Assembly: GCA_035771165.1 (NCBI GenBank)
Contig: JAWNZC010000106.1
Location: 434,001 to 498,000 of the forward strand
Source: Paragorgia papillata
Taxonomy: Eukaryota; Cnidaria; Anthozoa; Scleralcyonacea; Coralliidae
Reading direction: 5' to 3'
DNA length: 64,000 bases
The stretch's first letter is position 1. Every line of letters starts with the position of its first letter. Shown here one piece after another: positions 1-10,566 of this stretch. The notes beneath the pieces are model-generated. The model had not been told where the DNA came from and did no database searches. It saw only the letters and a list, made by a program, of their open reading frames with translations. The position numbers and the translations under genes were made by a program.

Positions 1-634
1 AACCCAGCAAAAAGTAACCTAGGCCGCGTTAGTAAACAAATCCTCGAGAATATGAACAACACAGTAAGATCGTGCATAATTTCAAACCAATGGAGAAATT
101 CGAATGCAGTTATCGAGTGGTTCAACAACTTGAAAGACAAGCAGTCCCTCACTTTCCTCGTATTAACATCGTTGACTTTTACCCCTCTATCTCCGAATCC
201 CTCCTCACGAACGCCCAAAAATATGGAAGCCAATTCACTGTCATTTCTAACCAAGACAAGGAAATAAATATGCACTCCAGAAAATCGCTGCTATTCGACC
301 GTGAACAGCCTTGGACCAAAAGCTCAAGTTTATTTCAAGTGACCATGGGCAGTTTCGATGGTGCGGAGGTCTGTGAACTCGTCGGACTTTACATCCTTAG
401 TAAGCTTAAGTCCAAGTTTGGCAACAATAACACCACAAGCAACAACATTGGCCTTTACCGTGATGATGGCCTAGCCGTATTCAGGAATATGGGACCCAGG
501 ACAGCAGGAAAAAAAACAAAAAAACTTTTTCCAACATCTTTGCAGAGGCCGGTCTTCGCATCACCACCCAATCTAACCTGAAAGTCGTCAACTATTTGGA
601 CATCACACTGAACCTATCCAACGGAAAGCATCAC
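1..634 (+). pseudogene. Penelope-like (GIY-YIG) element reverse transcriptase fragment
   Basis: Reading frames over 72-640 encode RT motifs of the invertebrate RT/GIY-YIG retroelements: a palm start (VDFYPSISE), an MGSFDGAEVCELVG block, and a catalytic box read as LYRDDGLAVF. After about 520 the homology continues in another frame (EAGLRITTQSNLK, then NYLDITLNLSNGK), so a 1-base frameshift lies in the A-rich stretch at 510-525. The fragment enters the window from the left and is cut sharply at 635 by an LTR. The GIY-YIG end is absent here, but related C-terminal pieces sit at 25.7 and 47.5 kb. Family placement rests on remembered motif order, so the exact clade is uncertain. Confidence 0.7.
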
Positions 635-795
635 TGTTATATATTAGTGTTATTGTTAATTGTTAACGCATGCGCAAATAGAAGGACACAGGGGGTCGAA
701 AGAGAACTTGGGTTGAGGACACATGTAAAAGGAGTCTTGTTTAGATAAAGAGGTTATTGTGATTTATAGTACGATTCTTGAGCGAAGATATAACA
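635..795 (+). repeat. 5' LTR
   Basis: The LTR begins TGTTATAT and ends ATATAACA, a perfect 8-bp inverted terminal pair of the TG...CA type. The primer-binding site lies two bases downstream. No matching 3' LTR was found, so the boundary rests on termini and PBS rather than on LTR-LTR alignment. Confidence 0.75.
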
Positions 796-797
796 AT

Positions 798-815
798 TGG
801 CGACGAGGATGGGAT
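798..815 (+). other. Primer-binding site, tRNA-Ser(GCU)
   Basis: TGGCGACGAGGATGGGAT is complementary to the conserved 3' end of animal tRNA-Ser(GCU) including CCA (tRNA end recalled, not searched). It starts two bases after the LTR. Confidence 0.75.
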
Positions 816-889
816 ACGTCGTTGTTCATTTGTAAGCACAAAGTTCGGTACTGCGAGCGTGGAGCGACTGAACGATTATATACCACAAC

Positions 890-1369
890 ATGGCTTCGTT
901 GGTGGGCTCTCTGAGTGAGTTTGATCCTTGTACTGAATTATTTACAACGTACCTTGAAAGATTGGAGCAGTATTTCATTGCTAACTCTATCGGACAATGC
1001 CGTTCCGATGCTGAACCAGATGCGATAGCGTTGGCTGACAAGAAGAAAGTGGCTGTCACGATTTCTGTTATTGGAAGGAAGGCGTATGTAACTCTTCGTG
1101 ATTTGTGCAGTCCTACCAGTCCTAAAGAGAAAAGTTTCTCCGAACTTTGTCAGTTACTACAAGATCACTACAAGCCTAAGAGATTAGAAGTAGCTGAAAC
1201 TTACAGGTTTCATCGACGTATCCAAGAAGAAAATGAAAGCGTTTCTTCCTATAGTGCACGTTTACGACATCATGCTTCGACTTGCAATTTTGGTGAGTTT
1301 TTAAACCGTTCTCTTCGTGACCAGTTTGTTAGTGGGATTCGTAGTCCTGCGACTCGTAAAAGCTTATAA
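890..1369 (+). CDS. Gypsy gag (capsid) fragment, 159 aa
   Basis: The ORF starts at the first ATG after the PBS and reads MASLVGSLSEFD. The middle matches the retrotransposon gag fold: DPCTELFTTYLERLEQYF near the N-terminus, then VAVTISVIGRKAYVTLRDL and FSELCQLLQDHYKP, then RFHRRIQEENESVSSYSARL. It stops at 1367-1369, where the family would continue into a nucleocapsid with CCHC knuckles. Homology continues in another frame to about 1440 (DALKVAVADEVASKET), so the stop is a lesion. Gag would package the element RNA. This copy probably makes no functional particle. Confidence 0.7.
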   Translation: MASLVGSLSEFDPCTELFTTYLERLEQYFIANSIGQCRSDAEPDAIALADKKKVAVTISVIGRKAYVTLRDLCSPTSPKEKSFSELCQLLQDHYKPKRLEVAETYRFHRRIQEENESVSSYSARLRHHASTCNFGEFLNRSLRDQFVSGIRSPATRKSL

Positions 1370-2275
1370 ATGAAGATCGTACCTTTCAAGATGCTTTAAA
1401 AGTGGCCGTTGCAGACGAAGTCGCTAGCAAGGAGACTACAATTTCATCAGGAACCGAATGAATCGGTGAATGCTGTTGGCCAGAGTAAAACAAACAACAC
1501 CTCTTCTTTCCGTGGAAATTTCCAAAGCCGAGGCTCAACAAATTCAGGTACGTTCCGAACATCATCGCCAACCTCACGAGTATTGTGGATCACAATACTC
1601 TCTTCCTTTGCTGGTTGTGTCACAGGGATCTGGGGCCTTGTTTGGGCGGAACTGGTTGATGCACATAAAACTAGACTGGAAAAATTTGCCCAGATTAAAG
1701 TCTACACCACCATCTCCAACAGCTATTTTAAAGTGCTCTTCTCTTACTACAAAGCAAGATTTGGAATCTATCCTTACAAAGTATGATGAATTGTTCCAAC
1801 CACAACTGGGATGTTATACAGGTGAACCTGTTGTTTTGAATGAAAGTAAGCAAGCAAAGTTCCATAAAGCGAGACCGGTCCCGTATGCTTTACAGAAAAA
1901 AGTTGAAAGTGCCTTACTGGAAATGGGGGACGATAGAGTGATAGAAAGAGTTTCTTCTGCTGTTAGTGCTGCACCTATTGTAACCGTAGCCAAAAAGGAC
2001 GGTGATAAGGTACGTGTTTGTGGAAATTTCAGTGTTACATATAATGCATGTACCAACAATGTTGAAACTTACCCGATGCCTAAGATTGAAGATATGCATT
2101 CTGCTTGAGAGGATGTACTGTATTCAGTTTGGTAGATTTGAAGCAAGCTTATCATCAGATTCCCATATCCAAGGAATCACAGAAGTATCGTACAGCTGGT
2201 TTCAGGCTAAACAAAGCCAAGTGCTAATTTCTTCAGTCATCCGTGGTTTACCTTCGGCACCAAATTGATAGTGAA
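1370..2275 (+). pseudogene. Gypsy pol remnant (protease end, RT N-terminal part)
   Basis: The frame open over 1470-2108 ends a protease/linker segment (GSGALFGRNWLMHIKLDW), then gives the typical Gypsy pre-RT linker (KYDELFQPQLGCYTGEP, ARPVPYALQKKVESALL) and RT block 1 (IVTVAKKDGDKVRVCGNF, YPMPKIEDM). At about 2105 the frame breaks, and RT block 2 (SLVDLKQAYHQIPI) follows in another frame to about 2200, then DSEGLHPTE. The catalytic YxDD block and everything downstream are deleted. Confidence 0.75.
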
Positions 2276-2280
2276 GGTTT

Positions 2281-2433
2281 ACATCCTACTGAATAATATT
2301 ACCGAGTAATAGCCTTCTTTTCAAATAAATATATTATATAAGTAAATATATACAATTATACACAATCCGGAATCCCTTGTACCTTTCTAAGTTACATAAG
2401 GTTTTGTATATACACTACAGGTATTTCCATTAA
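2281..2433. other. AT-rich spacer without recognisable gene
   Basis: Short A/T-rich DNA between the LTR element remnant and the first Harbinger-like gene. I see no ORF, terminal repeat or RNA gene in it. Confidence 0.5.
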
Positions 2434-3699
2434 TTAATTTATTTCCAATGATTGATCGAAATATTCATTCAAACTTGGTGGCTGAAGATTAAAAAATGCT
2501 GCTGTTTTAGAAGCATAAAGACATGCTCTAGCATTAAATAACAAGCACGACACTGCATAAATCTTTGCTACAGGCTGTTAGGCAATTTTAAAGTTCTTCT
2601 TAAAGTCATTAAATGCAAAATATGTTGCAATTTCACCAAATGGCCACTGAACAGCAACTCGCACTGAACTCATTGATCTATTAAATTGCTTCTGACCCTC
2701 TGTAAGGTTAACCCCTTTATATGGACTCTGTAGATGTATACGATGAGGATAGGCCGGGTCTCCATAAATAGCTAAAGGATTACCATTCCTCTCATGGGAA
2801 TACATTTCAAGCTGGACATACAGACTAGACATTGCCAGCATTGCAGCATCATGTCTTTTTTCCTTCTATAAAAGAATGTTTGAAAAATATTATAAACAAC
2901 AAGACCAGCTGTTATGTAGCGATGGGGTTGGGGGAGATGTTGTTATACTCTAGCTTAAGAATGTTATACTCTATACCGTACCTATAGAATTTTGAAATAA
3001 TTCAATATATCAAACACAAAATTGCTATAATTGCGTTTTAATTATTCAATATAAACATGTAAATACTTGAAAACATACTATGATTTAGTCCCCCAAAATG
3101 CAAAAATATAGCATAATAGCAAGATTATTTAAAATGATTTAATAACAAAAACAAAACATGTATTAAATTACCGTGCCATCAACAAAGCCCCACACATTGT
3201 CTAAAGCAGCTCCTTTCTTGTGTACTGCGCTTGCCATTTCTTCGAGTTTTTCTGCGGTTAACCAAGGCACATCCAAAGTAGTTAATAGAGAATGTTGGTC
3301 ATATATGAAATCAACAACACAGCTCAAAATCATGCTTAACCAGATCTGACTTAGACTCCCAAACATAGAAATTATATCTGTTAGGCGATTAGGATAAGCC
3401 AGGCGACGTAGAAACATACACAATCCCTCCATACGGGAGGCAACGGTACCGTTCTTGCAAACAAAGCGTTCAGGTAAACGCATTGCTGTTGCCAAGAAAG
3501 CAAGATCAGGTTTTTTAAACCGGAAACTTGTAATACACTCTTCGTCAGTGTATCTATTGATATCAAATCGAGCATAATTACGGTGGGGAATTGGTGGTGG
3601 ACCATCCAGCATATACTCGTAGAAGATAACCAGTTCTTCATCATCCAAATCACCTTCGTCGTGGGCTACTAGCAGTAGCAACTCCATAGAAGCCGCCAT
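2434..3699 (-). pseudogene. Harbinger/PIF-like transposase pseudogene 1
   Basis: Exon 1 (3699 to about 3165) encodes a HARBI1-like N-terminal part, then LPERFVCKNGTVASRMEGL, LRRLAYPNRLTDI and WGFVDGTV, the first catalytic Asp; a GT donor follows at once. The last exon (about 2870 down) opens after a TATAG acceptor with RHDAAML (second acidic site) and contains YGDPAYPHRIHLQSPY. The usual middle exon (CRPG...YNGH...FGP) is not between them. An in-frame TAA at 2578-2580 interrupts the C-terminus, which continues in frame (QPVAKIYAVSCLLFNARA) to a stop at 2434-2436. The family is a DDE nuclease that cuts transposon ends. This copy looks dead. Confidence 0.75.
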
Positions 3700-3928
3700 T
3701 TTGTTTTTGGTTCGGTCGGAAGTAGGATCTGAACTTCCGTTTTGTTCAACTCAGTAGGGACCTTAAGATTCTGCGACGCGCTCAGCTGCGACGCGGTGAT
3801 TTTCGTGGGAAGACTGGGGAGAGCGTTGTCCGCGTTCTGCGTGATAAAGATCATTAAGATTTGTTTTGATATCTACGACGCGGTAGTCCACTAGTCCATT
3901 CAAAATGTCCTCTTTGAAGAAAGCTTGA

Positions 3929-5081
3929 GATGCTGTATTCTTAGCCTACGACTCATCTTTAATAGACGATGAGGAGTATGTGGTTCTGTACGATGCTTGT
4001 CGCTCTAAAAATCCAGAGTTACCGTACTATCACTATCCTAGTTTCTCGCTGGAAGCAATCGACGAAGCTACATGTGCTGTGGATTTTCGTTTTAAGAAGC
4101 ACGAAGTTCCTATCCTCGCTCAAGTATTGGGCATTCCAGAAAGAATAACCTGCCAACAAGGAACGGTCTGCGAGGGTATCGAGGCACTTTGTATGGTTCT
4201 TCGACGGTTTTCCTACCCTTGTAGGTATTGGGATTTAATTCCTCAATTTGGTAGACCTGTCCCTGAGCTGAGCACGATCACGATCACGAACAATTTGATC
4301 GATTTCATCTTTGAACATCATGGAGAGAAGATAACCCAATGGAACCATCAACTCTGAACCCTGAGAGCCTTCAACTATATACACGGGCAGTATATCGAAA
4401 GGAAGCTGGTTTAGGAAACTGTTTTGGTTTTATCGACGGGACAGTTAAACAAATATGTCGTCCTGGCCAAATGCAAAGGGTGGTCTATAATGGTCACACA
4501 AGGGTGCATGCCCTAAAGTTCCAGTCAGTGACCCTTCCAAATCGGCTTATTGCTAATATGTTTGGACCAATAGGTATCTTAGTTATATTGTTTATAAAAA
4601 TGTAAATGTTATGTTATTAATCTACTCTTTCTTTTCAATCTTTTTTATTTGAATATACTCATACTTATTTTTAATGATTTAAAATAATAAAATTATTCAC
4701 TGCATGTAGAAAGTTGCATACAATTAATTTGTTTTAATATTTTAGAAGGTAGAAGACATGATTGCTGCTGTGCTGATGGATTCTGGTTTATTGGGTGATT
4801 TAGAGCAGCACGCATTTGTGAATGGCCAACCTGTTTGTCTATATGGTGACCCAGCATACCCTCTTCATGTTCATTTGCAAGCACCATATAGAAACCGCCA
4901 ACTAACACCAGAGATGGAGGCATTTAATAAATCCATGAGTGCTGTGAGGGTGTCTGTAGAATGGATCTTTGGTGACAATTATTTTAAATTCTTGGACTTT
5001 AAGAAGAATTTAAAAATTGGGTTTAAAAATTTAAAAACATCTCATGCACTGCTCGGCAATCTTTCTATACTAACATTATAA
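3929..5081 (+). pseudogene. Harbinger/PIF-like transposase pseudogene 2
   Basis: This gene runs away from pseudogene 1, with about 230 bp between their 5' ends. Segments in order: FRFKKHEVPILAQVLGIPER and EALCMVLRRFSYPCRYWDLI (3980-4357), a frame change near 4350, FGFIDGTVKQICRPGQMQ with YNGHTRVHALKFQ and FGPIG (to about 4573), a GT-bounded gap, then GRRHD at about 4745 and YGDPAYPLHVHLQAPYRNR. One extra T after GRRHD shifts the frame. The protein ends at 5081. It is diverged from copy 1, so the two are old paralogues rather than one inverted duplication. An upstream in-frame stop at about 3927 hides the true start. Confidence 0.75.
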
Positions 5082-5234
5082 TAAACAAAACGGAATTAAA
5101 CCAACAACGCAACGTTAACATTACAATCATGCAAATAAGCAAAGTCACTAGCTACAAACCGTACTTATCCATGCCTACTTTAAGCCTCTCCAATAATTCC
5201 TTCTCTTCATCTCCCAGATCATCAATTTTTCTTT

Positions 5235-6669
5235 TCAGCAACAGCTTCTTCTTTTCTTCCTTGGAGTTCTCCCCGCCATGTATTCTTCCAAAACTATTTT
5301 ACCCAGGTTCACTTTCACCACATCTTCCATTAGCGCCTCTGCTTCTTCTTTTCGGTATTTGTTCTCCACCCGCTTCTGTATGTGACTCTGAGATATCTTC
5401 GTCACTGTTACAGGAGACGGTAGTTCCAAAAGTCGCTTCACCCGGTGGTCATCAACAACGACCTCCATATCTCCATTGCCTTCATTCATCACACGCTTGA
5501 TCGCAGGCTTTCCCAAAACAAATTTCTGCTCTATACAAAAATTCGTCAGATAGATAGCTTTGACAACAACATCTCTCGGAATTACGAATGACCATTCTAA
5601 CCCTTCGCCACCAGACATCACATGCTCCACTGCTTGCCCCAGGCCATACGCAACTACTGCAAGTCTAAGGACTTGCCCTTTCGCTTTTGAAAGGACACTT
5701 TTCCGATCTCTATCTCGCCTGTGTTGCCTTCCTTTCCGTTCATCATGAAATGCCACAAATTCTGCGTGAGCTTCCTCGGTCAGTGTGTAAACGTTGCCCT
5801 CTTCATTGTGTTCCTTGTCCAGAACTTCGAAGATCTTCTGCAAATGTGGACTTGGATCATCAGGAACTTTCTTCAGGTCATCATAGTCAACGTCGACTTC
5901 GGGTGGGCAAACAAACAACTGTCTGTGGTGGTAACCACCACATCTGGTTGCACGAACCCAGCGATGTTGAACCACGTTCTTGGTACCACGCTCTGAGAAT
6001 TTCGGAAATTTCTTCGCCAAGGACCACCGTTAATGAGAGAGAGAAGGGTTTTCCTGTCTGAGCTACCGTTCCTGTATTTATCAAGTTGCTCATACAGGAG
6101 TGATACTTCATCATATAACCCAACAACTCTTCCCCCGTTTCGCTTTAAAGTATAATGCAGTTCCTCCATTGAAAAGTGTTCGATGTAAACTTGCTTCATC
6201 TCTTCATTGTCATTGTTCTCATCTTCGTTTCCTCCATCTTCGGTGCCTTCCTCTCCAAGTTCAGCTTCTGTCTCTTGAATGGGTTGCAGGAAGCGATTAC
6301 GTGCCGGTGACTTCTTTTTCCCCTTTTCAGCCAAAACTACAGTCCACAAAATTACCGCTTCCTTCCATTCATCGTTCACCATTACTCGACATACCGGCCC
6401 CATAAAATGACAACATATTGAAAGCAACGGGGGGGAAAAAATTCCAAAGGTCTTCCAATAGCTTCGGCATGTGCTTTTATTACACTTTTCACACTGCTGC
6501 TTGTCCCCATTTCAAAGTCAAGTATGTTTTGTTGTGCTTCACATACTCTTCTATCAATATCGCCATTCGATAAAACACCATTTGTAGAGCACATCTTAAC
6601 AGCAAACGCTTCACACAGATGAATGATTGACCAAAACAAATACATTAAAACAAACACTACCAGTGCCAT
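5235..6669 (-). pseudogene. DUF3987-like P-loop family gene, frameshifted
   Basis: Three minus-strand frames together form one protein of about 470 aa. N-terminal: VCEAQQNILDFEMGTSSSVK to RPLEFFPP (6669-6430). Middle: WKEAVILWTVVLAEKGKKKS, NGGRVVGLYDEVSLLYEQLD and WFNIAGFVQPDVV (to about 5900). C-terminal: LFVCPPEVDVDYDDLKKV, SKAKGQVLRLAVVAYGLGQA and a basic end RKKRRSCC (to 5235). The first break sits at a 7-base G/C homopolymer (6430-6436), the second near 5905. The order of the GLYDE, CPPEV and SKAKGQVLRLA motifs is what I recall for DUF3987 proteins. Function is unestablished. One homopolymer error could explain break 1, but not both. Confidence 0.6.
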
Positions 6670-7079
6670 AATCCAATCCCGACCTCACACATTCACTGCT
6701 ATGTGACGCAAATCTCACACCCCTTGAAAAACATTTGCCGCATCATATGAAAACTGAACGAAATATAAACAGTAGGGAAACTACCGAAACCTTACAGTAG
6801 GGTCCTAACGTTTCTCTCTCAGGTTGGGCTTTCGCTCGAAACGTTGGGTAACTACCGAAATCTTACAGCAGAGTTCTCATCACCGCCTACGCAACATCAG
6901 GTTTGTCATTTTACTTTGTTGCCTTGGATGTCTGAACTTCCCCATGAAACATGATCAACCACTTGCAGACTTCCGAAAACGACAAACACCGTCACACCCA
7001 GGCAACACCAATATTTTTATCGCAAACTGTTACATATACATCACCTTTTCGTGAAAATGACTGCGTCTGGGTTCATAAT
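6670..7079. other. Intergenic, possible retroelement debris
   Basis: Holds two imperfect copies of TACCGAAACCTTACAGTAGG (about 6782 and 6852) flanking a TTTCGCTCGAAACG stretch. That stretch resembles 3' regions of Penelope-like elements, but the resemblance is weak. No gene is supported. Confidence 0.3.
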
Positions 7080-8303
7080 TAACTACGAGGAGCTCAACGC
7101 ATTCATATTTTCTATCAAACACTTCCCGCAATGTACTCCCAATCGCTGGGAACTGGTTGCACAGTATGTAAGAGGTCTTCAAATCTCTTAGACGAACCTG
7201 ACAATTTTTGGGGGGGAACCCGGAAAACCAAACACGAATGGAAAGGAACTCAACTTAACAAACGCGCAGAACTGTCGACTTCTTAACAAACTAATGTCTA
7301 AAAAATACCCATGGCTATCTCGCTCTGACTTCCATGATCCCTTGTTCAGGGATGGTGGCAAGAATGCCATGAAACCAATTATACTAACTCCACCGTCCAT
7401 CCGCTGTGGGAAAAACATCAAAAACCAAGACCATCATTTCCTATGGTCTATACTATGACCGGTACCTACGTCGGAGCTCTTTTCCACGGTCGCTGTACCA
7501 TCTGCAACACGACTTTATTTAATAACAAGAGGATTTATTACGACATAACTGAGAAGACCAATACATATTTTCAAGTGACATCGAAGACAGTATTTGAAAA
7601 GCAGTTACTTCATGATTTTACAAACAACATCTGGGTTTCTGGTGCAACATTCCATTCCAGGGCAAAAGTTTACAATTTAAATTTTGCCCAAACTGATAAT
7701 GACAGACTTATTCAACTCCAGAACTTTGCCAGAACTGTTGACGGTGCCTGGCACCTTAACAAAGAACCTGGTTTCTTTGGGTGATAGTCACTTACTATAG
7801 TAACACTGGAACATTAAGAATACAACCAAACAAGAAACCACCTAAACTTAGAGAAGGTTTGCGAAAATGTGTGGTGAGATATTTGTCCCTCTACAAACAA
7901 ATGGGTCACTCACAAGTGCAACACGCCAGGTTGTAAAGAGGGTTATATCACCGTTGATGGCAACGAACACCTGAAAAGATCAAAATGCGCCCTGCCAAAG
8001 AAAAAGTAAAGATTCGTCGTGATCTGCCAACAGTTCATCGTTGCTGTCCGAATTCTCCCCTGAGCAAAATTGTTGTTAGATAACGTTTCAAAGCACACAG
8101 AAGAAGTATGTATGCCTCCCACTAACCCCAATTGTAAATATCACCCTCAATTGAGAAAATTTAAAGAGATTCATGGAGCTAATACCGAGTCGTGCGAGCA
8201 GGGATTTCGTCGACTAAATACGTATTTCAATCTCACAAGGAAAATTACTCAATTTAAGCGAAACGTTCTTTTCTGGTACGTTAATGCTTCAACACTCATT
8301 TAG
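7080..8303 (+). pseudogene. KDZ (Kyakuja-Dileera-Zisupton) transposon remnant
   Basis: 7443-7784 encodes a domain like the Cys-cluster modules found with KDZ transposases: [20 protein letters not shown], then [18 protein letters not shown] and [17 protein letters not shown]. About 7925-8060 in another frame continues [20 protein letters not shown], the expected next block. 8106-8303 encodes a C-terminal RNase H-like end ([36 protein letters not shown]). The several hundred residues with the first catalytic acids are deleted. 7080-7195 reads FPQCTPNRWELVAQYV and may be further N-terminal sequence. Assignment rests on motif order from memory. Confidence 0.6.
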
Positions 8304-8419
8304 AGGAAGAATTACATGGTAAAGGCCTTATGTAAATTATCAATAAAAATTACGTCCTTTATTCTGTTTCCATGTTCTCTCGTTTTACATAATTTTTATC
8401 GCAAATAGTCTTACAATTA

Positions 8420-9060
8420 TGTAGACTGTGCTGCATAATTTGACGCTGGTTGCTAATAGACACAATCAATACGTCAATATGCATATATCTACTATACGTA
8501 TATAGTGTATAATTAGACGCTAATATACACAATATACAGAATAGTGTTGGTTAGTAAATATACACAATATACGTTAATACACATGATATGTCTACTAGAC
8601 GTACATAGTGTATAATTAGACGCTAATATAAAAAATACAGAATACACACTTGTCATCTGGTTTTCGTTAGTAAATATACACAATATACGTTAATATACAC
8701 TATATGTCTACTAGACGTATATAGTGTATAATTAGACGCTAATATACACAATATACACAATAGACACTTCTCATCTGGTGTTGGTTAGTAAATACACACA
8801 ATATACGTCAATATACGCTATATGTCTACTAGACGTATATAGTGTATAATTAGACGCTAATATACACAATATACAGAATAGACACTTCTCATCTGGTGTT
8901 GGTTAGTAAATATACACAATATACTTCCTATATACACTATATGTCTACTAGACGTATATAGTGTAGAATTAGACAATGAAGAATAGACAGAATATACATT
9001 TACTGTCTAATATAGTATACACTGTCTAAATATACACAATATACTTCTATATAAACTGTA
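8420..9060. repeat. Tandem satellite, ~118-bp unit with internal palindrome
   Basis: Five units are phased by the motif TCTACTAGACG (first unit TCTACTATACG) at 8489, 8591, 8707, 8825 and 8944, giving periods of 102, 116, 118 and 119 bp. Within each unit TATACACTATATGTCTAC is followed by TAGACGTATATAGTGTATA, a near-perfect inverted repeat. Units also share TTAGACGCTAATATACAC and TCTCATCTGGTGTTGGTTAG. The array decays at both ends. Confidence 0.85.
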
Positions 9061-9106
9061 TATTCTGCAATATCGCGCCTCGCTCTCTTCAAGGCAGTTG
9101 CAAAAT

Positions 9107-9421
9107 ATGTCGAGGAACATTTATTTACGTGTAATAAAAGATAGGTGCAACAAACGCAAGTTTGAAAAATACTACGTTGAAGATTTTCCAAAATACACAT
9201 CTGTGGAAGAAATGAGAGAAAAACATTTTGAATCTTATTCTAACGAGCTAACTGGAAATCCAAAGACCATTGATATCGGTTACGTTGGTTATAGCAATAA
9301 GAAGTTTACCATCAATTCGGACGAAGATTTGAAAAGGGCGTTCGAAAGCGGAACTGTTCATGCCTCGAAATGTCCGGTGTTTTTCATGGTTGAAGCCTCG
9401 AGCGACGAGCAGTCACCTTGA
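9107..9421 (+). CDS. Small PB1-like protein candidate
   Basis: The ATG at 9107 opens 104 residues, MSRNIYLRVIKDRCNKRKFE to ASSDEQSP. The pattern is compatible with a PB1/ubiquitin-like fold: a basic first strand, then VEEMREKHFESY, DIGYVGYSNKKFTI, and an acidic NSDEDLKRAFES turn followed by CPVFFMVEA. I cannot name an orthologue. It begins just after the satellite array. Downstream (9422-9611) other-frame ORFs carry FMCPKPKCSKHHKRR, which could be a further exon or noise. It may be a first exon or a transposon-borne gene. Confidence 0.4.
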   Translation: MSRNIYLRVIKDRCNKRKFEKYYVEDFPKYTSVEEMREKHFESYSNELTGNPKTIDIGYVGYSNKKFTINSDEDLKRAFESGTVHASKCPVFFMVEASSDEQSP

Positions 9422-9621
9422 TCAGAAAATCAGATGTAAATTCGTGAATAGCGGCAAATCAGGCGAAATAATAAACGTCGAAGTACTGCTAGGTTACAAA
9501 ATAAATATAAATAACTTCATGTGTCCCAAACCAAAGTGTTCTAAGCACCACAAACGTCGAAACACTATTTTTCAAATCACGTTCACTCCTCGAAAGTTTA
9601 TAATGAAGTGAAGCATTTCCG

Positions 9622-10420
9622 GTGCGAAATTGATAATATGGTTCAAGCGCAATGCATTGTGGGAATAGCTTCGTACCTCCTCTGTACTGCAACTAAACCA
9701 TAAGATATAGCTGCTATTGTCGTGAGACGTGGAGCACGAGGTGTAGCGTAAGATCCATATGCGTTATGACCTTTTATGCTGTATCCATATTTTCGTGAGA
9801 CACGTCTGTCCTGTATTATAAGAAACATAAAATTATTATAAAGAACTAGTTAGACACTCTTAATACAAGTGTTAAAATTCATACACAAAACGTCTCGTCG
9901 ATAAAAACCAACTCCCTTGGTCTGAAAACTGTGACATGAACTCTTTCTTTTGAACTCTTTTCCTACGTGCTACTTTCTTTACCTGTAAAATATGCGCCAA
10001 TTATATTCAAGTTTAAAGTACTTATAAAACATTCCTTGTTGTACCACAGACAACTTAACAATGAGTAAATTACTTACTCTCTTCCTCGAATATCCAAATC
10101 TCCTGAGAAGTTTGTGTAAACTCTACAGAGAAATGTCTGATCCAGTTACCTCATAAATCTCGCTGACTCTTTACTTAGGACATATTCAAACACTATTAAC
10201 ATTTAACTCCTTGTTTATAACGTGCTAATAGCTGGACGTCCCATTCGTTTCATTGAAACTGAACCAGTTAAATTATACCTTGCAATAAGTAGACAGCGAA
10301 ATATGCAACGTCCTTGCTATCGCAGAAGGGTGGGTACCATACTGATATCTGTAGATAATTATTCTCCATCGTATATTTCTGCTGTAGACCATAGTTATTG
10401 GTTAAAGCCCAGTTTGGAAT
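9622..10420. other. AT-rich, no supported feature
   Basis: Only short random ORFs. No repeats, terminal inverted repeats or RNA genes that I can support. Confidence 0.5.
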
Positions 10421-10428
10421 CTATACGT

Positions 10429-10566
10429 TGTACGCTGGACATGTCCGGCGTACAGCCTTAAATTTTGGCGTACAATTTTTGTTAAAATATGTTGGCGTAC
10501 ACTTCGGCCTATAATTTCGGCGTACAATTTCGGCGTACAATTGATTAAATACGCTCCTGGCGTACA
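10429..10566. repeat. Palindrome plus cluster of GGCGTACA motifs
   Basis: 10429-10454 is a 26-bp near-perfect palindrome centred on GGACATGTCC (one mismatched pair). It is followed by repeated GGCGTACA at about 10447, 10468, 10492, 10516, 10530 and 10558, several in the context TTTCGGCGTACAATT. All repeats point the same way. Confidence 0.75.

Larger units (their letters stand above)
635..2280 (+). mobile_element. Defective Gypsy/Mag-type LTR retrotransposon
   Basis: A 161-bp LTR, a tRNA-Ser primer-binding site, a gag ORF and compressed pol remnants follow each other in canonical order. Total length is about 1.6 kb against the usual 4-6 kb. Zinc knuckles, most of the protease, the RT catalytic core, RNase H and integrase are missing or run together, and no second LTR is visible before the AT-rich DNA after 2300. 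Use of a Ser tRNA primer fits the Mag lineage of Gypsy elements (established knowledge). The element is inserted into the Penelope-like fragment on its left. Confidence 0.75.

Noticed and set aside
5129..6405. Plus-strand ORFs over 5.1-6.4 kb
   Set aside because: Antisense shadows of the DUF3987-like gene.
7080..7195. SANT/Myb-like reading (FPQCTPNRWELVAQYV)
   Set aside because: One short motif only; more economical as part of the KDZ remnant.
7198..7206. G-run considered as a second end of the 7.7-kb element
   Set aside because: Shorter, not followed by AATAGG and without ATCCG motifs.
8420..9060. Possible CRISPR array (regular repeats)
   Set aside because: Units are contiguous and the intervening sequence is also repeated; eukaryotic context; a satellite fits better.
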